From: Candidatus Caccoplasma merdavium
GTDB taxonomy: Bacteria; Bacteroidota; Bacteroidia; Bacteroidales; UBA11471
Assembly: GCA_018715595.1 (NCBI GenBank)
Contig: DVLI01000010.1
Location: 1 to 64,000 of the forward strand
Direction: 5' to 3'
Length of the DNA: 64,000 nt
Below, one piece after another: positions 26,064-36,010 of this stretch; the first letter of the stretch is position 1, and every line of letters begins with the position of its first letter. Position numbers and translations under genes: made by a program. The notes beneath the pieces were generated by a model. That model made no database searches and had not been told where the DNA came from. It saw only the letters and a program-made list of their open reading frames with translations.

Positions 26064-27515
26064 ATGCAACTGAAAAATCTTCTTCGCGAATTGCATGTGT
26101 CCCGCATCGTGGGAAACGACGCGGTCGAAATATCGTCTGTCGAAGCCGACTCGCGCCGGGTGGCTGCCGGCTCGCTTTTTGTGGCCGTGCGCGGTGTCTC
26201 GGTCGACGGGCACACCTTTATCTCCAAAGCCGAGGCCCAAGGGGCTGCGGCCATCGTGTGTGAGGAGTTGCCGGCCGAGCTTTCGCCGGCTGTCACCTAT
26301 GTCGTGACCCCCGAGAGCCGGGAAGCATTGGGTCTGTTGGCCTCGGCCTGGTATGGCGAGCCGTCGCGACAACTCACCTTGGTGGGTGTGACCGGGACCA
26401 ATGGCAAGACCACCATTGCCACGCTGCTCTATGAGATGTTTCGCCTCTTTGGCGAGAAGGTGGGGTTGCTCTCGACCGTGTGCAACTATGTCGACGACCG
26501 GGCTATCCCGACCGACCACACCACCCCCGACCCTCTCACCCTGCATCGCTTGCTGCGCGAGATGGTCGATGCCGGTTGCCGGTATGCCTTCATGGAGGTG
26601 AGTTCGCACTCGGTCGACCAGCGGCGCATCGCCGGCCTCGAATTTGCCGGAGGTATTTTTACCAATCTCACCCGTGACCACCTCGACTATCATAAGACCG
26701 TGCAGGCTTATCTCAAAGCCAAAAAACGTTTCTTCGACGACCTGCCGCAAGATGCCTTTGCCCTTACCAATGCCGACGAGAAAAACGGCGCCGTCATGTT
26801 GCAAAACACCCGTGCCGCCAAGCACACTTATGCCCTGAATACACTGGCCGACTACAAGGGCCGCATCATCGAGAGCCGCCTCGACGGAACGACGCTCGAA
26901 GTGAACGGCCGGGAGGTGGAGGTGCAGTTTGTGGGCAAATTCAACGCCTACAATCTGCTGGCCGTCTATGGCGCGGCCTGCCTTTTGGGAGAGAATCCCG
27001 AGAAGGTGCTGATAGCCCTCAGCCGGCTGGTCCCGGTTTCGGGACGCTTCCAGACGTTGCACGCCCCGCAGAAATACACGGCTATCATCGACTATGCCCA
27101 TACGCCCGACGCGCTTACCAATGTCCTCACGTCGATACGCGAGGTGGTGGGTCGCCGGGGGCATGTCATCACCGTGGTGGGCGCCGGAGGCAACCGCGAC
27201 AAGGGAAAACGTCCGCTCATGGCCCAAGAGGCGGCCAAGTGGAGCGATAAGGTAATCCTCACGTCGGACAACCCCCGTTATGAGAAGCCCCAGGATATTC
27301 TCGACGACATGCTGGCCGGCCTCGATGCGGCGCAGCGCCGTCGGACACTGGTCATTGCCGACCGCCGCGAAGCCATACGCGCGGCCACCCAGCTGGCTCA
27401 GCCCGGCGATGTGGTGCTTGTCGCCGGCAAAGGCCATGAAGACTACCAGGAGATAGAGGGCGTGAAACACCACTTCAACGACCGCGAAGAGGTGGAACGC
27501 CTGTTTAATGAGTAA
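26064..27515 (+). CDS. murE: UDP-MurNAc-tripeptide synthetase (meso-DAP adding)
   Basis: This Mur ligase adds meso-diaminopimelate to UDP-MurNAc-L-Ala-D-Glu. The 483-residue protein contains the ATP motif [10 protein letters not shown]. The Lys of YLKAKKRFF is probably carbamylated. The specificity motif DNPR is at 402-405, which marks DAP rather than lysine use. The three Mur domains are complete. It lies 15 bases before mraY. Confidence 0.96.
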   Translation: MQLKNLLRELHVSRIVGNDAVEISSVEADSRRVAAGSLFVAVRGVSVDGHTFISKAEAQGAAAIVCEELPAELSPAVTYVVTPESREALGLLASAWYGEPSRQLTLVGVTGTNGKTTIATLLYEMFRLFGEKVGLLSTVCNYVDDRAIPTDHTTPDPLTLHRLLREMVDAGCRYAFMEVSSHSVDQRRIAGLEFAGGIFTNLTRDHLDYHKTVQAYLKAKKRFFDDLPQDAFALTNADEKNGAVMLQNTRAAKHTYALNTLADYKGRIIESRLDGTTLEVNGREVEVQFVGKFNAYNLLAVYGAACLLGENPEKVLIALSRLVPVSGRFQTLHAPQKYTAIIDYAHTPDALTNVLTSIREVVGRRGHVITVVGAGGNRDKGKRPLMAQEAAKWSDKVILTSDNPRYEKPQDILDDMLAGLDAAQRRRTLVIADRREAIRAATQLAQPGDVVLVAGKGHEDYQEIEGVKHHFNDREEVERLFNE

Positions 27516-27530
27516 AACCGGAGAAGAATC

Positions 27531-28784
27531 ATGCTATATCCATTGTTTCAGTTGCTCGATGAGTGGGACATACCCGGAACGGGTGTGTTCCGGTATATTT
27601 CGTTCCGTTCGGGCATGGCGCTCATCTTGTCGCTTTTCATTTCGACCATCATCGGTCGGCGCATCATCTCGCGTTTGCAGCGCATGCAGATAGGTGAAAT
27701 CGTGCGCAACCTCGGTCTCGAAGGCCAAATGAGCAAAAAGGGTACCCCCACGATGGGCGGTATCATCATTATCATCTCGATACTGGTGCCCTGCCTGCTG
27801 GTGGGACGTCTCGACAACCTCTACATGATTTTGATGCTTGTCACGACCGTGTGGATGGGTGCCATCGGCTTCCTCGATGACTATATGAAACTCAAATATC
27901 ACAACAAGGAGGGGCTGCACGGGCGGTTCAAGATTTTCGGTCAGGTGGGGCTGGGCCTCATCGTGGGCGTGTCGCTCTATCTGAGTCCCGATGCGGTGAT
28001 ACGCGAGAACATCACGGTGCAGAAAGACGACACGGCCGAGGTGCAGTACCTCCCCGAGAATATCAAGTCGACACAGACGACAATACCTTTTGTCAAGAAC
28101 AACAACTTCGACTATGCCGACCTGGTGCCTTTCCTCGGCGACCATGCCCAGACGGCCGGCTGGATTATCTTCATACTGGTCACCATTCTCGTGGTGACGG
28201 CCGTCTCGAACGGCGCCAATCTCACCGACGGTCTCGACGGTCTGGCTACCGGCTCGTCGGCCATCATCGGGGCGGCACTGGCCATCATGGCCTATCTCTC
28301 GGGCCACATAGCCTATGCCTCCTACCTCAATATCATGTATATACCCGGGAGTGAGGAGCTGGTTGTCTTTTCGATGGCCTTCATCGGGGCTACCATCGGC
28401 TTCCTCTGGTATAACGCCTACCCGGCACAGGTATTCATGGGCGACACCGGCAGCCTCACCATAGGAGGCATTATCGGTGTCTTTGCCGTGCTCATACACA
28501 AGGAGCTGCTCACTCCGTTGTTGTGCGGCATTTTCTTGGTCGAGAGCCTTTCGGTCATCATGCAGGTATCTTATTTTAAATACACCAAACGTCGGTATGG
28601 CGAAGGACGGCGACTTTTCAAGATGGCGCCGTTGCATCACCATTTCCAGAAAGCCGGCGAGAGCATCGACGCCTTGTGGAAAAAGCCCTTTGCACCGATA
28701 CCCGAGTCGAAGATTGTGATACGCTTCTGGATTATAGGCATCATCTTGGCTGCATTGACGCTGGTAACTTTGAAAATGCGATAA
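27531..28784 (+). CDS. mraY: Phospho-MurNAc-pentapeptide transferase MraY
   Basis: This integral membrane enzyme makes lipid I from UDP-MurNAc-pentapeptide and undecaprenyl phosphate. The 417-residue protein has about ten helices. The signatures are [19 protein letters not shown] (catalytic Asp pair), [12 protein letters not shown], and MAPLHHHFQ (His cluster). A longer periplasmic loop (about 160-200) with charged residues is typical of the Bacteroidetes form. The next gene, murD, begins six bases later. Confidence 0.97.
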   Translation: MLYPLFQLLDEWDIPGTGVFRYISFRSGMALILSLFISTIIGRRIISRLQRMQIGEIVRNLGLEGQMSKKGTPTMGGIIIIISILVPCLLVGRLDNLYMILMLVTTVWMGAIGFLDDYMKLKYHNKEGLHGRFKIFGQVGLGLIVGVSLYLSPDAVIRENITVQKDDTAEVQYLPENIKSTQTTIPFVKNNNFDYADLVPFLGDHAQTAGWIIFILVTILVVTAVSNGANLTDGLDGLATGSSAIIGAALAIMAYLSGHIAYASYLNIMYIPGSEELVVFSMAFIGATIGFLWYNAYPAQVFMGDTGSLTIGGIIGVFAVLIHKELLTPLLCGIFLVESLSVIMQVSYFKYTKRRYGEGRRLFKMAPLHHHFQKAGESIDALWKKPFAPIPESKIVIRFWIIGIILAALTLVTLKMR

Positions 28785-28790
28785 GGAAAA

Positions 28791-30134
28791 ATGAATATGA
28801 ACAAACGCATGGTCGTATTGGGTGCCGGCGAAAGTGGAGCCGGTGCCGCCGTTTTGGCAAAAGTCAAGGGTTTCGACGTATTTGTCTCGGATATGTCAGG
28901 AATCAAGGAAGTTTATAAAAACCTGCTCGACGAATATGGTATCGAGTGGGAAGAAGGTGGACACACCGCCGAGAAAATCCTCTCGGCCGATGAAGTGGTG
29001 AAGAGCCCCGGCATACCCGAGACGGCTCCCATGGTCGAGGCGTTGGTCAAGCAGGGCACCCCGATTATCTCCGAAATCGAGTTTGCCGGCCGCTATACCG
29101 ATGCCCGCATGATTTGCATCACCGGCAGCAACGGCAAGACGACCACGACGTTGCTCACCTATCATATTTTGAAAAAGGCCGGTCTCGACGTGGGATTGGC
29201 CGGTAACGTGGGCAAGAGCCTTGCCTTGCAGGTGGCCACCGAGCATCACGATTACTATGTCATCGAGTTGAGCAGTTTCCAGCTCGACAACATGTACCGT
29301 TTCAAGGCCGACATTGCCGTGCTGCTCAATATCACGCCCGACCATCTCGACCGTTATGGCTATGACATGCAGAATTATGTCAATGCCAAATTCAGAATCA
29401 CGCAGAACCAGACCGAAGATGATGCTTTCGTCTTTTGGAACGACGACCCCGTCATCACCCGGGAGCTGTCGAAACACCCCTTGAAGGCACGTCTGTACCC
29501 CTTTGCCGATACTCATGAAGAGGGGACAAAGGCTTATGTCGAGAACGAGCGTCTCTGCATCGAAACCCCCGGTGAGTTTTTCGATATGGACGAGGCCGAA
29601 CTCTCCCTGCCCGGCCGGCACAACCTCTATAACTCGATGGCGGCCGGCATCTCGGCCCGCATTCTCGAAATCAGAAAAGAGAAGGTGCGCGAAGCGCTGT
29701 CCGACTTCAAGGGCGTCGAACACCGTCTCGAAAAGGTGGCCGATGTGCGCGGCGTGTCGTTTATCAACGATTCCAAAGCCACCAACGTCAATTCGTGCTG
29801 GTATGCCCTCGAAAGCATGACGACCCCCGTCGTGCTCATTCTCGGCGGCAAGGACAAGGGGAATGACTATTCCGAAATCGAGTCGCTTGTGGCCGAGAAG
29901 GTCAAGGCCATCGTGTGCCTGGGCGTCGACAACCGCAAGTTGCACGATTTCTTCGATGGAAAGGTGACGATGGCCGGCGATGCCCTGTCGATGAAAGAGG
30001 CCGTAGACAAGGCTTTTGCCGCGGCAGAACCCGGCGATACGGTGTTGCTCTCACCCTGTTGCGCCAGCTTCGACCTCTTTAAGAGTTACGAAGACCGGGG
30101 CCGCCAGTTCAAGGAGTGCGTGCGCAATTTATAA
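28791..30134 (+). CDS. murD: UDP-MurNAc-L-alanine:D-glutamate ligase
   Basis: This Mur ligase adds D-Glu to UDP-MurNAc-L-Ala. The 447-residue protein has an N-terminal UDP-binding Rossmann part (VVLGAGESGAGAAVLA), the ATP loop CITGSNGKTTTT, and the VIELSSFQLD block. The downstream blocks are HRLEKVADVRGVSFINDSKATN and LGGKDKGNDYS. It is complete and sits between mraY and ftsW. Confidence 0.96.
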   Translation: MNMNKRMVVLGAGESGAGAAVLAKVKGFDVFVSDMSGIKEVYKNLLDEYGIEWEEGGHTAEKILSADEVVKSPGIPETAPMVEALVKQGTPIISEIEFAGRYTDARMICITGSNGKTTTTLLTYHILKKAGLDVGLAGNVGKSLALQVATEHHDYYVIELSSFQLDNMYRFKADIAVLLNITPDHLDRYGYDMQNYVNAKFRITQNQTEDDAFVFWNDDPVITRELSKHPLKARLYPFADTHEEGTKAYVENERLCIETPGEFFDMDEAELSLPGRHNLYNSMAAGISARILEIRKEKVREALSDFKGVEHRLEKVADVRGVSFINDSKATNVNSCWYALESMTTPVVLILGGKDKGNDYSEIESLVAEKVKAIVCLGVDNRKLHDFFDGKVTMAGDALSMKEAVDKAFAAAEPGDTVLLSPCCASFDLFKSYEDRGRQFKECVRNL

Positions 30135-30161
30135 CCGACAGCAGCGAAAGGAGCGTGTGGA

Positions 30162-31430
30162 ATGAACGATAACAATACCATATTCAAGGGCGACCGTTTC
30201 CTGTGGGGAGTCTACTTCCTGTTGTGCCTCATCTCCATTGTCGAGGTGTATAGCTCATCGAGTTTCCTCACCCGTCGGGGGGGTGATTTCCTGGGCCCGG
30301 CCATGCGGCAGATTTCGTTTGTGCTGGCCGGTACGGCATTGGTGGTCATCATGCACAATTTGCATTATAAGTGGTGCAAGTTGCTGATGCTGCTGTTGAT
30401 GCCCATCTCGCTCGTGCTCATGCTTTGGGTCGATATTTTCGGTTCGAATGTGAACGATGCCAGCCGTTGGCTCAATATTTTTGGCGTGTCGATACAGCCG
30501 TCGGAACTGGCCAAGCTGACTACCATTATCACACTGGCCTTTATCCTGGCTAAGTTCCGTTCCAAGGAGACCGGAAAGGTCACGCCCGATGCCTTCAAGT
30601 GGAGCCTTATCGTGATAGGCGTCTTTTGGTTCCTCATCTTCGTCGACAACTTTTCCACCTCGGTCCTGCTGGCTCTCGTGGGCTTTTGCATGATGATGGT
30701 GGCCGGCGTCGAAACCAAGAAGCTGGTTGTATTGGTAGCCATTGTGCTTGCTGCTTTGGCGGTGATAATCCCCGTTTCGGTAAAGGTGTTCGAGTATGAA
30801 AGCGAACATAAGGAGCCGTTCCCGGTCTTGGGCGATTCGCGACTCTCCACCATCGGGGCGCGTACGATACGTTTTGCCGAGAATTGGGGAAAGCCCGCCT
30901 ATGAAGAGAAAATCGACCAGTTCAATTATCAGCCGCAACATGCCTATATGGCCGTGGCCAACGGCGGTTTCTTCGGTGTTTTCCCGGGAAACAGCCGCGA
31001 ACGCGACTTTCTGCCTCAGGCTTTCTCCGACTTTATCTATGCCATTATCATCGAGGAGATGGGCATGGTTGGCGGTATCGTCGTCATGTTGCTCTATATG
31101 TCGATGCTCTTGCGAGCGGGGGTGATAGCCCGACGGTGCGAGAAAGCCTATCCGGCCTTCCTCATTACGGGGCTGGCCATGATGATAGCCTTCCAGGCGC
31201 TCATAAACATGGGTGTCTCGGTGGGGTTGCTTCCGGTGACGGGACAGCCGCTCCCGTTGGTGAGCCGCGGCGGTACCTCATTCCTCATCACGAGTGCCTA
31301 CTTCGGCATTATGCTCAGTGTGAGCCGCTATGCCCGTCAGGCGGGAAAGAACGAAGAAGTTGTTGAGCCTCAGGTCGAGGAGACGGGCGATATTTCGGCT
31401 CCCAACCCGGCTCAGATGTCAGATAAATAA
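30162..31430 (+). CDS. ftsW: Septal peptidoglycan glycosyltransferase FtsW
   Basis: This SEDS-family protein polymerises lipid II at the septum with FtsI. The 422-residue protein has about ten helices. The conserved segments are NDASRWLNIFGVSIQPSELAKL, the extracytoplasmic loop with YQPQHAYMAVANGGFFG, and LPVTGQPLPLVSRGGTSFL near the C-terminus. The C-terminal cytosolic tail (about 385-422) is acidic and low in complexity. It lies directly before murG. Confidence 0.95.
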   Translation: MNDNNTIFKGDRFLWGVYFLLCLISIVEVYSSSSFLTRRGGDFLGPAMRQISFVLAGTALVVIMHNLHYKWCKLLMLLLMPISLVLMLWVDIFGSNVNDASRWLNIFGVSIQPSELAKLTTIITLAFILAKFRSKETGKVTPDAFKWSLIVIGVFWFLIFVDNFSTSVLLALVGFCMMMVAGVETKKLVVLVAIVLAALAVIIPVSVKVFEYESEHKEPFPVLGDSRLSTIGARTIRFAENWGKPAYEEKIDQFNYQPQHAYMAVANGGFFGVFPGNSRERDFLPQAFSDFIYAIIIEEMGMVGGIVVMLLYMSMLLRAGVIARRCEKAYPAFLITGLAMMIAFQALINMGVSVGLLPVTGQPLPLVSRGGTSFLITSAYFGIMLSVSRYARQAGKNEEVVEPQVEETGDISAPNPAQMSDK

Positions 31431-31440
31431 AGAATATGCC

Positions 31441-32559
31441 ATGTCAGGAAAAATAAGAATGCTGGTAAGCGGCGGCGGCACGGGCGGTCACATCTTTCCG
31501 GCCGTCTCGATAGCCAATGCCGTAAAGGAAAAATGCCCCGATGCCGAAATCCTCTTTGTCGGTGCCGAGGACCGTATGGAGATGGAGAAGGTGCCGGCTG
31601 CCGGCTATAAGATAGTGGGGCTCCCCATCAGCGGCTTCTCGCGGAGCCATCTGTGGAAAAACTTCCGGGTCCTCTTCCGGCTGTTCAAGAGCCTTCGCAA
31701 GGCCCGTTCCATTGTCAAGACATTCCACCCCGACATCGCCGTGGGCGTGGGTGGATATGCCAGCGGCCCTACGCTGTGGGCTGCCGCCCGCCAAGGTGTG
31801 CCGACCCTCATACAGGAACAGAACTCTTATGCCGGCGTGACCAACAAACTCCTGGCCTCGAAAGCCGTGAAGATATGCGTCGCTTATGAAAACATGGAAC
31901 GCTTTTTCCCGAAAGAACGGATTGTCCTCACCGGGAACCCCGTGCGACAGTCGTTGCAGGAGGCGACCTGCACGCGTGAAGAGGCGATAGGCTTTTTCGG
32001 CCTCGACCCGGAGAAGAAGACCATTCTTGTCGTGGGGGGGAGCCTGGGCGCCCGCACCCTCAACCTCAGTGTCATCGCAGCTCTCGACCGCATTCCCGGC
32101 GATGAGGTGCAACTGATATGGCAGAGCGGCGCTTATTATGAAGCGACGGTAAAAGCGGCGTTGGCCGGGAAAAACTATCCGCATGTCGTGCAGATGCCCT
32201 TTATCGCCCGCATGGATATGGCCTATAAAGCCGCCGACCTGGTCATATCGCGCGCCGGAGCCGGGTCTATTTCCGAACTTTGCCTCTTGGGTAAAGCGGC
32301 CATTCTGGTGCCTTCGCCCAATGTGGCCGAGGATCATCAGACCAAGAATGCCATGGCGCTCTCGGAGAAAGGTGCCGCCTTGCTCATTCCCGACCGTGAA
32401 GCCGAGAACCGCCTCATCGATACCGCCATCGAAAATGTGCAGAATGAGGCACTGCTCGCCAAGATGCAGGAGCGCATTCTCCAACTGGCGCAACGCGACT
32501 CGGCCGCGCGCATTGCCGACATTATCCTCGGAATCGTAGCAGAAAGGAAATCGAAATGA
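31441..32559 (+). CDS. murG: Lipid II synthase MurG
   Basis: This GT28 glycosyltransferase adds GlcNAc to lipid I. ATG 31441 starts the protein directly before the glycine-rich loop MLVSGGGTGGHIFPAV. The upstream-extended frame runs inside ftsW and is rejected. The protein is 372 residues. Other MurG blocks are GVGGYASGPTLWAA, LIQEQNSYAGVTN, VVGGSLGARTLN and SRAGAGSISEL. Its stop overlaps murC by four bases. Confidence 0.97.
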   Translation: MSGKIRMLVSGGGTGGHIFPAVSIANAVKEKCPDAEILFVGAEDRMEMEKVPAAGYKIVGLPISGFSRSHLWKNFRVLFRLFKSLRKARSIVKTFHPDIAVGVGGYASGPTLWAAARQGVPTLIQEQNSYAGVTNKLLASKAVKICVAYENMERFFPKERIVLTGNPVRQSLQEATCTREEAIGFFGLDPEKKTILVVGGSLGARTLNLSVIAALDRIPGDEVQLIWQSGAYYEATVKAALAGKNYPHVVQMPFIARMDMAYKAADLVISRAGAGSISELCLLGKAAILVPSPNVAEDHQTKNAMALSEKGAALLIPDREAENRLIDTAIENVQNEALLAKMQERILQLAQRDSAARIADIILGIVAERKSK

Positions 32560-33935
32560 AAGCCTTGACAGCCTACACATCGGTCTATTTTGTCGGTGCC
32601 GGAGGCATCGGCATGAGCGCACTCGTGCGCTATTGTCTGGCAAAGGGCTATGTCGTGGCCGGATATGACAAAACACCCTCGACGCTCACCTCGGCACTCG
32701 AAAAGGAGGGCGCGCGACTCTTTTATGACGAATCGGTCGAGTTGATTCCCGCCCCGTTCAGAGACGCGGCGACGACGCTGGTCGTATATACCCCGGCCGT
32801 CCCCGATAGTCATGCCGGTCTTACCTATTTCCGTGAAAACGGTTTTACGGTGGTGAAGCGAGCCGAACTCTTGGGCCTGATTACCCGGGCGAGTCGCGGG
32901 CTTTGTGTCGCCGGTACGCATGGTAAGACCACCACGTCGAGCATGGCGGCCCACATGTTGGCCCAGTCGTCGGTGGGGTGCAGCGCATTCCTCGGTGGTA
33001 TTCTGAAAAACTACGACAGCAATCTGATTCTCTCCGACAAGAGCGATTTGGTCGTCGTGGAGGCCGACGAGTATGACCGCTCGTTCCATCACCTGCAACC
33101 CTATATGGCGGTCATTACGGCCACCGATGCCGACCACCTCGACATCTACGGCACCTATGAGGCATATCTCGAAAGTTTCCGCCATTTCACCTCCCTCATA
33201 CGCCCCGACGGGGTCTTGATTTTGAAAAAAGGCTTGCCTTTGCAGCCTGCACTTGCCGAGGGCGTGCGCCTGTATACCTATTCGCTCGATGACGGCGGCG
33301 ACTTCTACGCCCGGAATATCCGCATGGGCAACGGGCAGATACTCTTCGACTGGGTCTATCCCGGCGGGGTGGTTGCCGACATCGACCTGGGGGTGCCCGT
33401 GCGGGTCAATATCGAGAACGGCGTGGCAGCCATGGCCTTGGCCTGGCTCAATGGCGTCACACCCGACGAGATGCGCCGGGCCATGAAGAGTTTTGCCGGA
33501 GCCCGGCGACGTTTCGACTTTTGGATACGCGAGGGCAAGACGATCTTGGTCGACGACTATGCCCATCACCCCGATGAGATAAAAGCCAGCCTTTCCTCGC
33601 TGCGGGCCCTGTATGCCGACAAAAAGATTTCGGTCATTTTCCAGCCCCATCTCTATACAAGAACCCGCGATTTTTGCGATCAATTCGCGGCGGCGCTCTC
33701 CTTGGCCGATGAGTTGATACTGCTCGACATCTATCCGGCCCGCGAACAACCGATACCGGGTGTCACTTCCCGCATCATCTTCGACAAGGTAAATTGCAAA
33801 AAGAAAGCGCTTTGTTCCAAAGAAAAGTTGCTCGAAACGATAAAAGAACGTAACTTTGAAGTCCTTATTACACTCGGAGCCGGCGACATCGACCGTTTGC
33901 TGCCGGCCATAAAAGAAGAGATACTCGCTCGATGA
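32556..33935 (+). CDS. murC: UDP-MurNAc:L-alanine ligase
   Basis: This is the first Mur ligase of the pathway. The 459-residue protein has an N-terminal Rossmann UDP-binding loop FVGAGGIGMSALVRY, the ATP loop CVAGTHGKTTTSSM, a EADEYDRSFHHL block, and DDYAHHPDEIKASL. All of these are MurC-like. Overlap with both murG and ftsQ (ATGA at each end) indicates translational coupling. Confidence 0.96.
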   Translation: MKALTAYTSVYFVGAGGIGMSALVRYCLAKGYVVAGYDKTPSTLTSALEKEGARLFYDESVELIPAPFRDAATTLVVYTPAVPDSHAGLTYFRENGFTVVKRAELLGLITRASRGLCVAGTHGKTTTSSMAAHMLAQSSVGCSAFLGGILKNYDSNLILSDKSDLVVVEADEYDRSFHHLQPYMAVITATDADHLDIYGTYEAYLESFRHFTSLIRPDGVLILKKGLPLQPALAEGVRLYTYSLDDGGDFYARNIRMGNGQILFDWVYPGGVVADIDLGVPVRVNIENGVAAMALAWLNGVTPDEMRRAMKSFAGARRRFDFWIREGKTILVDDYAHHPDEIKASLSSLRALYADKKISVIFQPHLYTRTRDFCDQFAAALSLADELILLDIYPAREQPIPGVTSRIIFDKVNCKKKALCSKEKLLETIKERNFEVLITLGAGDIDRLLPAIKEEILAR

Positions 33936-34663
33936 AACGCTTTTTTACCTACATATTGGCCGCCTTGTTTTCCCTCTACCTGCTGGTATCGCTGGCATGG
34001 GGGAATGCTGCCGCCCGTCATCGCCTTTACAAGGGGTTCAGCGTGACGGTGGTCGACAGTGCGCGGGCTCAATATGTGACGGCGGCCGAGGTGGCGGCTC
34101 ATCTCTCCAAGTACATCAAGGCCGATGAGAATACCTTGCTCCAAGACATCAATACCGAAGACCTCGAAGAGCAGCTTTACCAGAACCGGCTCATCGAGGA
34201 GGTGCGTTGTTACAAGACGCCTTCGGGACTGTTGCGGGTCGATATTTCGCAGCGGGTTCCCATCTTGCGCGTGTTGGGCGACAGCGCCGCCTATTTTCTC
34301 GATGAGCACGGCAAGTTGATGCCTGCCAATCTTTCCGAGGCGGTTGCCGTCCCGGTTGCCACCGGACACATCTCGTCGGCCTATGCCCGGGAGACACTTT
34401 ATCCCTTTGCCCGTTTCCTGCAAAAAAATGATTTCTGGCGGGCGCAGGTCGAGCAGATATATGTCGACGCTCACCAAAACGTGGAACTCACCCCCCGGGT
34501 GGGCGACCATCGCATATTGATGGGTAAGCTCACGGCTTACGAAGAGAAACTCGACAATCTCAGATGCCTCTACGAACAAGCCTTCTCGAAGTGCGGGTGG
34601 AACAAGTACAGCATCATCAACCTTAAATATAAGAATCAGGTGGTGTGCACACGACGCAAATAA
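33932..34663 (+). CDS. ftsQ: Cell division protein FtsQ
   Basis: This bitopic divisome protein bridges the FtsA/FtsZ ring and the FtsL/FtsI/FtsW enzymes. The 243-residue protein has a very short cytosolic part, one helix (about 5-25), a POTRA-like segment (about 35-105) and a beta domain ending near the C-terminus. Sequence identity within FtsQ is low, so the call relies mainly on position and topology. It overlaps murC by four bases. Confidence 0.9.
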   Translation: MKRFFTYILAALFSLYLLVSLAWGNAAARHRLYKGFSVTVVDSARAQYVTAAEVAAHLSKYIKADENTLLQDINTEDLEEQLYQNRLIEEVRCYKTPSGLLRVDISQRVPILRVLGDSAAYFLDEHGKLMPANLSEAVAVPVATGHISSAYARETLYPFARFLQKNDFWRAQVEQIYVDAHQNVELTPRVGDHRILMGKLTAYEEKLDNLRCLYEQAFSKCGWNKYSIINLKYKNQVVCTRRK

Positions 34664-34677
34664 TAAAAAACTCAGAT

Positions 34678-35991
34678 ATGGAAGATACGAAGAAATATAT
34701 CGTGGCGGTCGATTTGGGCTCCTCGCACATTTCGGCGGCGGCCGGCCACCGAGATGAGTCGGGCCGTTTCGTGGTCGATGCCGTGGAAACGGCCGAGAGC
34801 AAAGATGCCATCAAGCGGGGACGCATCATCAACGTCTCTGACGTTGCTTTCAAGCTTTCCCTGCTGTTCCATCGTCTCGAAACCCGTCTCTCCCCGAGCA
34901 AAATATCCAAAGCCTATGTCGGAGTGAGCGGGCAGTCGATACGTTCGCTCGATTATCCTGTGGTGCGGACGATTTCGATGGAGACTCCCATCGACGCCGC
35001 CTTGTTGGGCGAGCTCGAAATGGAGGCCCGGAACCGTGTCCTCGAAAACGGACTGGTTGTCTTCGATGTCATACCCGGCGATTTCAAGGTCGATGGCCGT
35101 TCGACCGAAAAACCCTGCGGTGAATACGGCTCGGAGATACGCGCCTCTTACCGTTTGATAGTGGGGAACGAAATTCACAAGCGCAATATCGAAAAGGCTT
35201 TTGAACAAGCCCAGATGCCGATAGCCGGTTACATCTGCACGATTCATGCGTCGGCTTCGGCCGTGCTCTCCGACGAAGAACGCCGCCAAGGTTGCGCCCT
35301 CGTCGATTTTGGCGCCGAGACGACCACGCTGGCCCTTTATAAGGAGGGCTCTTTGGTCGCGATGTTGACGATACCTTTCGGCGGGAACAATATTACCCGC
35401 GACATCACCTCCCTGCATGTGAAGGAGTCCGAAGCCGAGACCATCAAGAAAGCATACCAGCCGCAAAGCGACGCTTCGCAACCGGTCGATTGGGATATGA
35501 AAGATTACTATTTCGACTTCTCGGCCGAGGAAATCGAGGAGGTGATTACTTCCCGCATGGGTGAGATTGTCGCCAACGTCAAGGCTCAAATCGCCAATCT
35601 GTCGAAAAAATGTCCTTTGTCGGCCGGCATAACGCTCATCGGAGGCGCTTCCCTGATGAAAGGCCAAAAACAACTCCTGGCCAAGGAAACGTCGCTTGGC
35701 GTCTATAATGGCACGTTGTTCAATATATCTTTGCCGCAAGGCATCAACGGCATCGCTTCGGTGCAGGTCATCGGTTTGTTGCAGATGGGCCGCGAAGTGT
35801 GCGCCGAGCCGCCCGTGGTCGAGAAGAAGGCCGAGCCTGCGGCCCCTGTCGTCGAGTCCAAACCGCTTTTCCCCGAAGAGGAACCGGTGAAGGAGCCGCA
35901 AAATCGTCCCGATGAATCTACTGAGACAAAAGCACCCTTGTGGAAGAAATTTTGGGACAAGGTCAGCGAAGAAATGGACAAGGAAAATTAA
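34678..35991 (+). CDS. ftsA: Cell division protein FtsA
   Basis: This actin-like ATPase tethers FtsZ to the membrane. I take ATG 34678 (MEDTKKYIVAVDLGSS) because the longer frame begins inside ftsQ. The 437-residue protein has the phosphate-1 loop VDLGSSHISA, a phosphate-2 loop ALVDFGAETTTLALY, and an adenosine block GITLIGGASLMKG. The C-terminus ends in an amphipathic helix LWKKFWDKVSEEMDKEN, the expected membrane-targeting segment. A charged proline-rich linker of about 50 residues precedes it. Confidence 0.95.
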   Translation: MEDTKKYIVAVDLGSSHISAAAGHRDESGRFVVDAVETAESKDAIKRGRIINVSDVAFKLSLLFHRLETRLSPSKISKAYVGVSGQSIRSLDYPVVRTISMETPIDAALLGELEMEARNRVLENGLVVFDVIPGDFKVDGRSTEKPCGEYGSEIRASYRLIVGNEIHKRNIEKAFEQAQMPIAGYICTIHASASAVLSDEERRQGCALVDFGAETTTLALYKEGSLVAMLTIPFGGNNITRDITSLHVKESEAETIKKAYQPQSDASQPVDWDMKDYYFDFSAEEIEEVITSRMGEIVANVKAQIANLSKKCPLSAGITLIGGASLMKGQKQLLAKETSLGVYNGTLFNISLPQGINGIASVQVIGLLQMGREVCAEPPVVEKKAEPAAPVVESKPLFPEEEPVKEPQNRPDESTETKAPLWKKFWDKVSEEMDKEN

Positions 35992-36010
35992 CCGATAACT
36001 ATCTGTACCC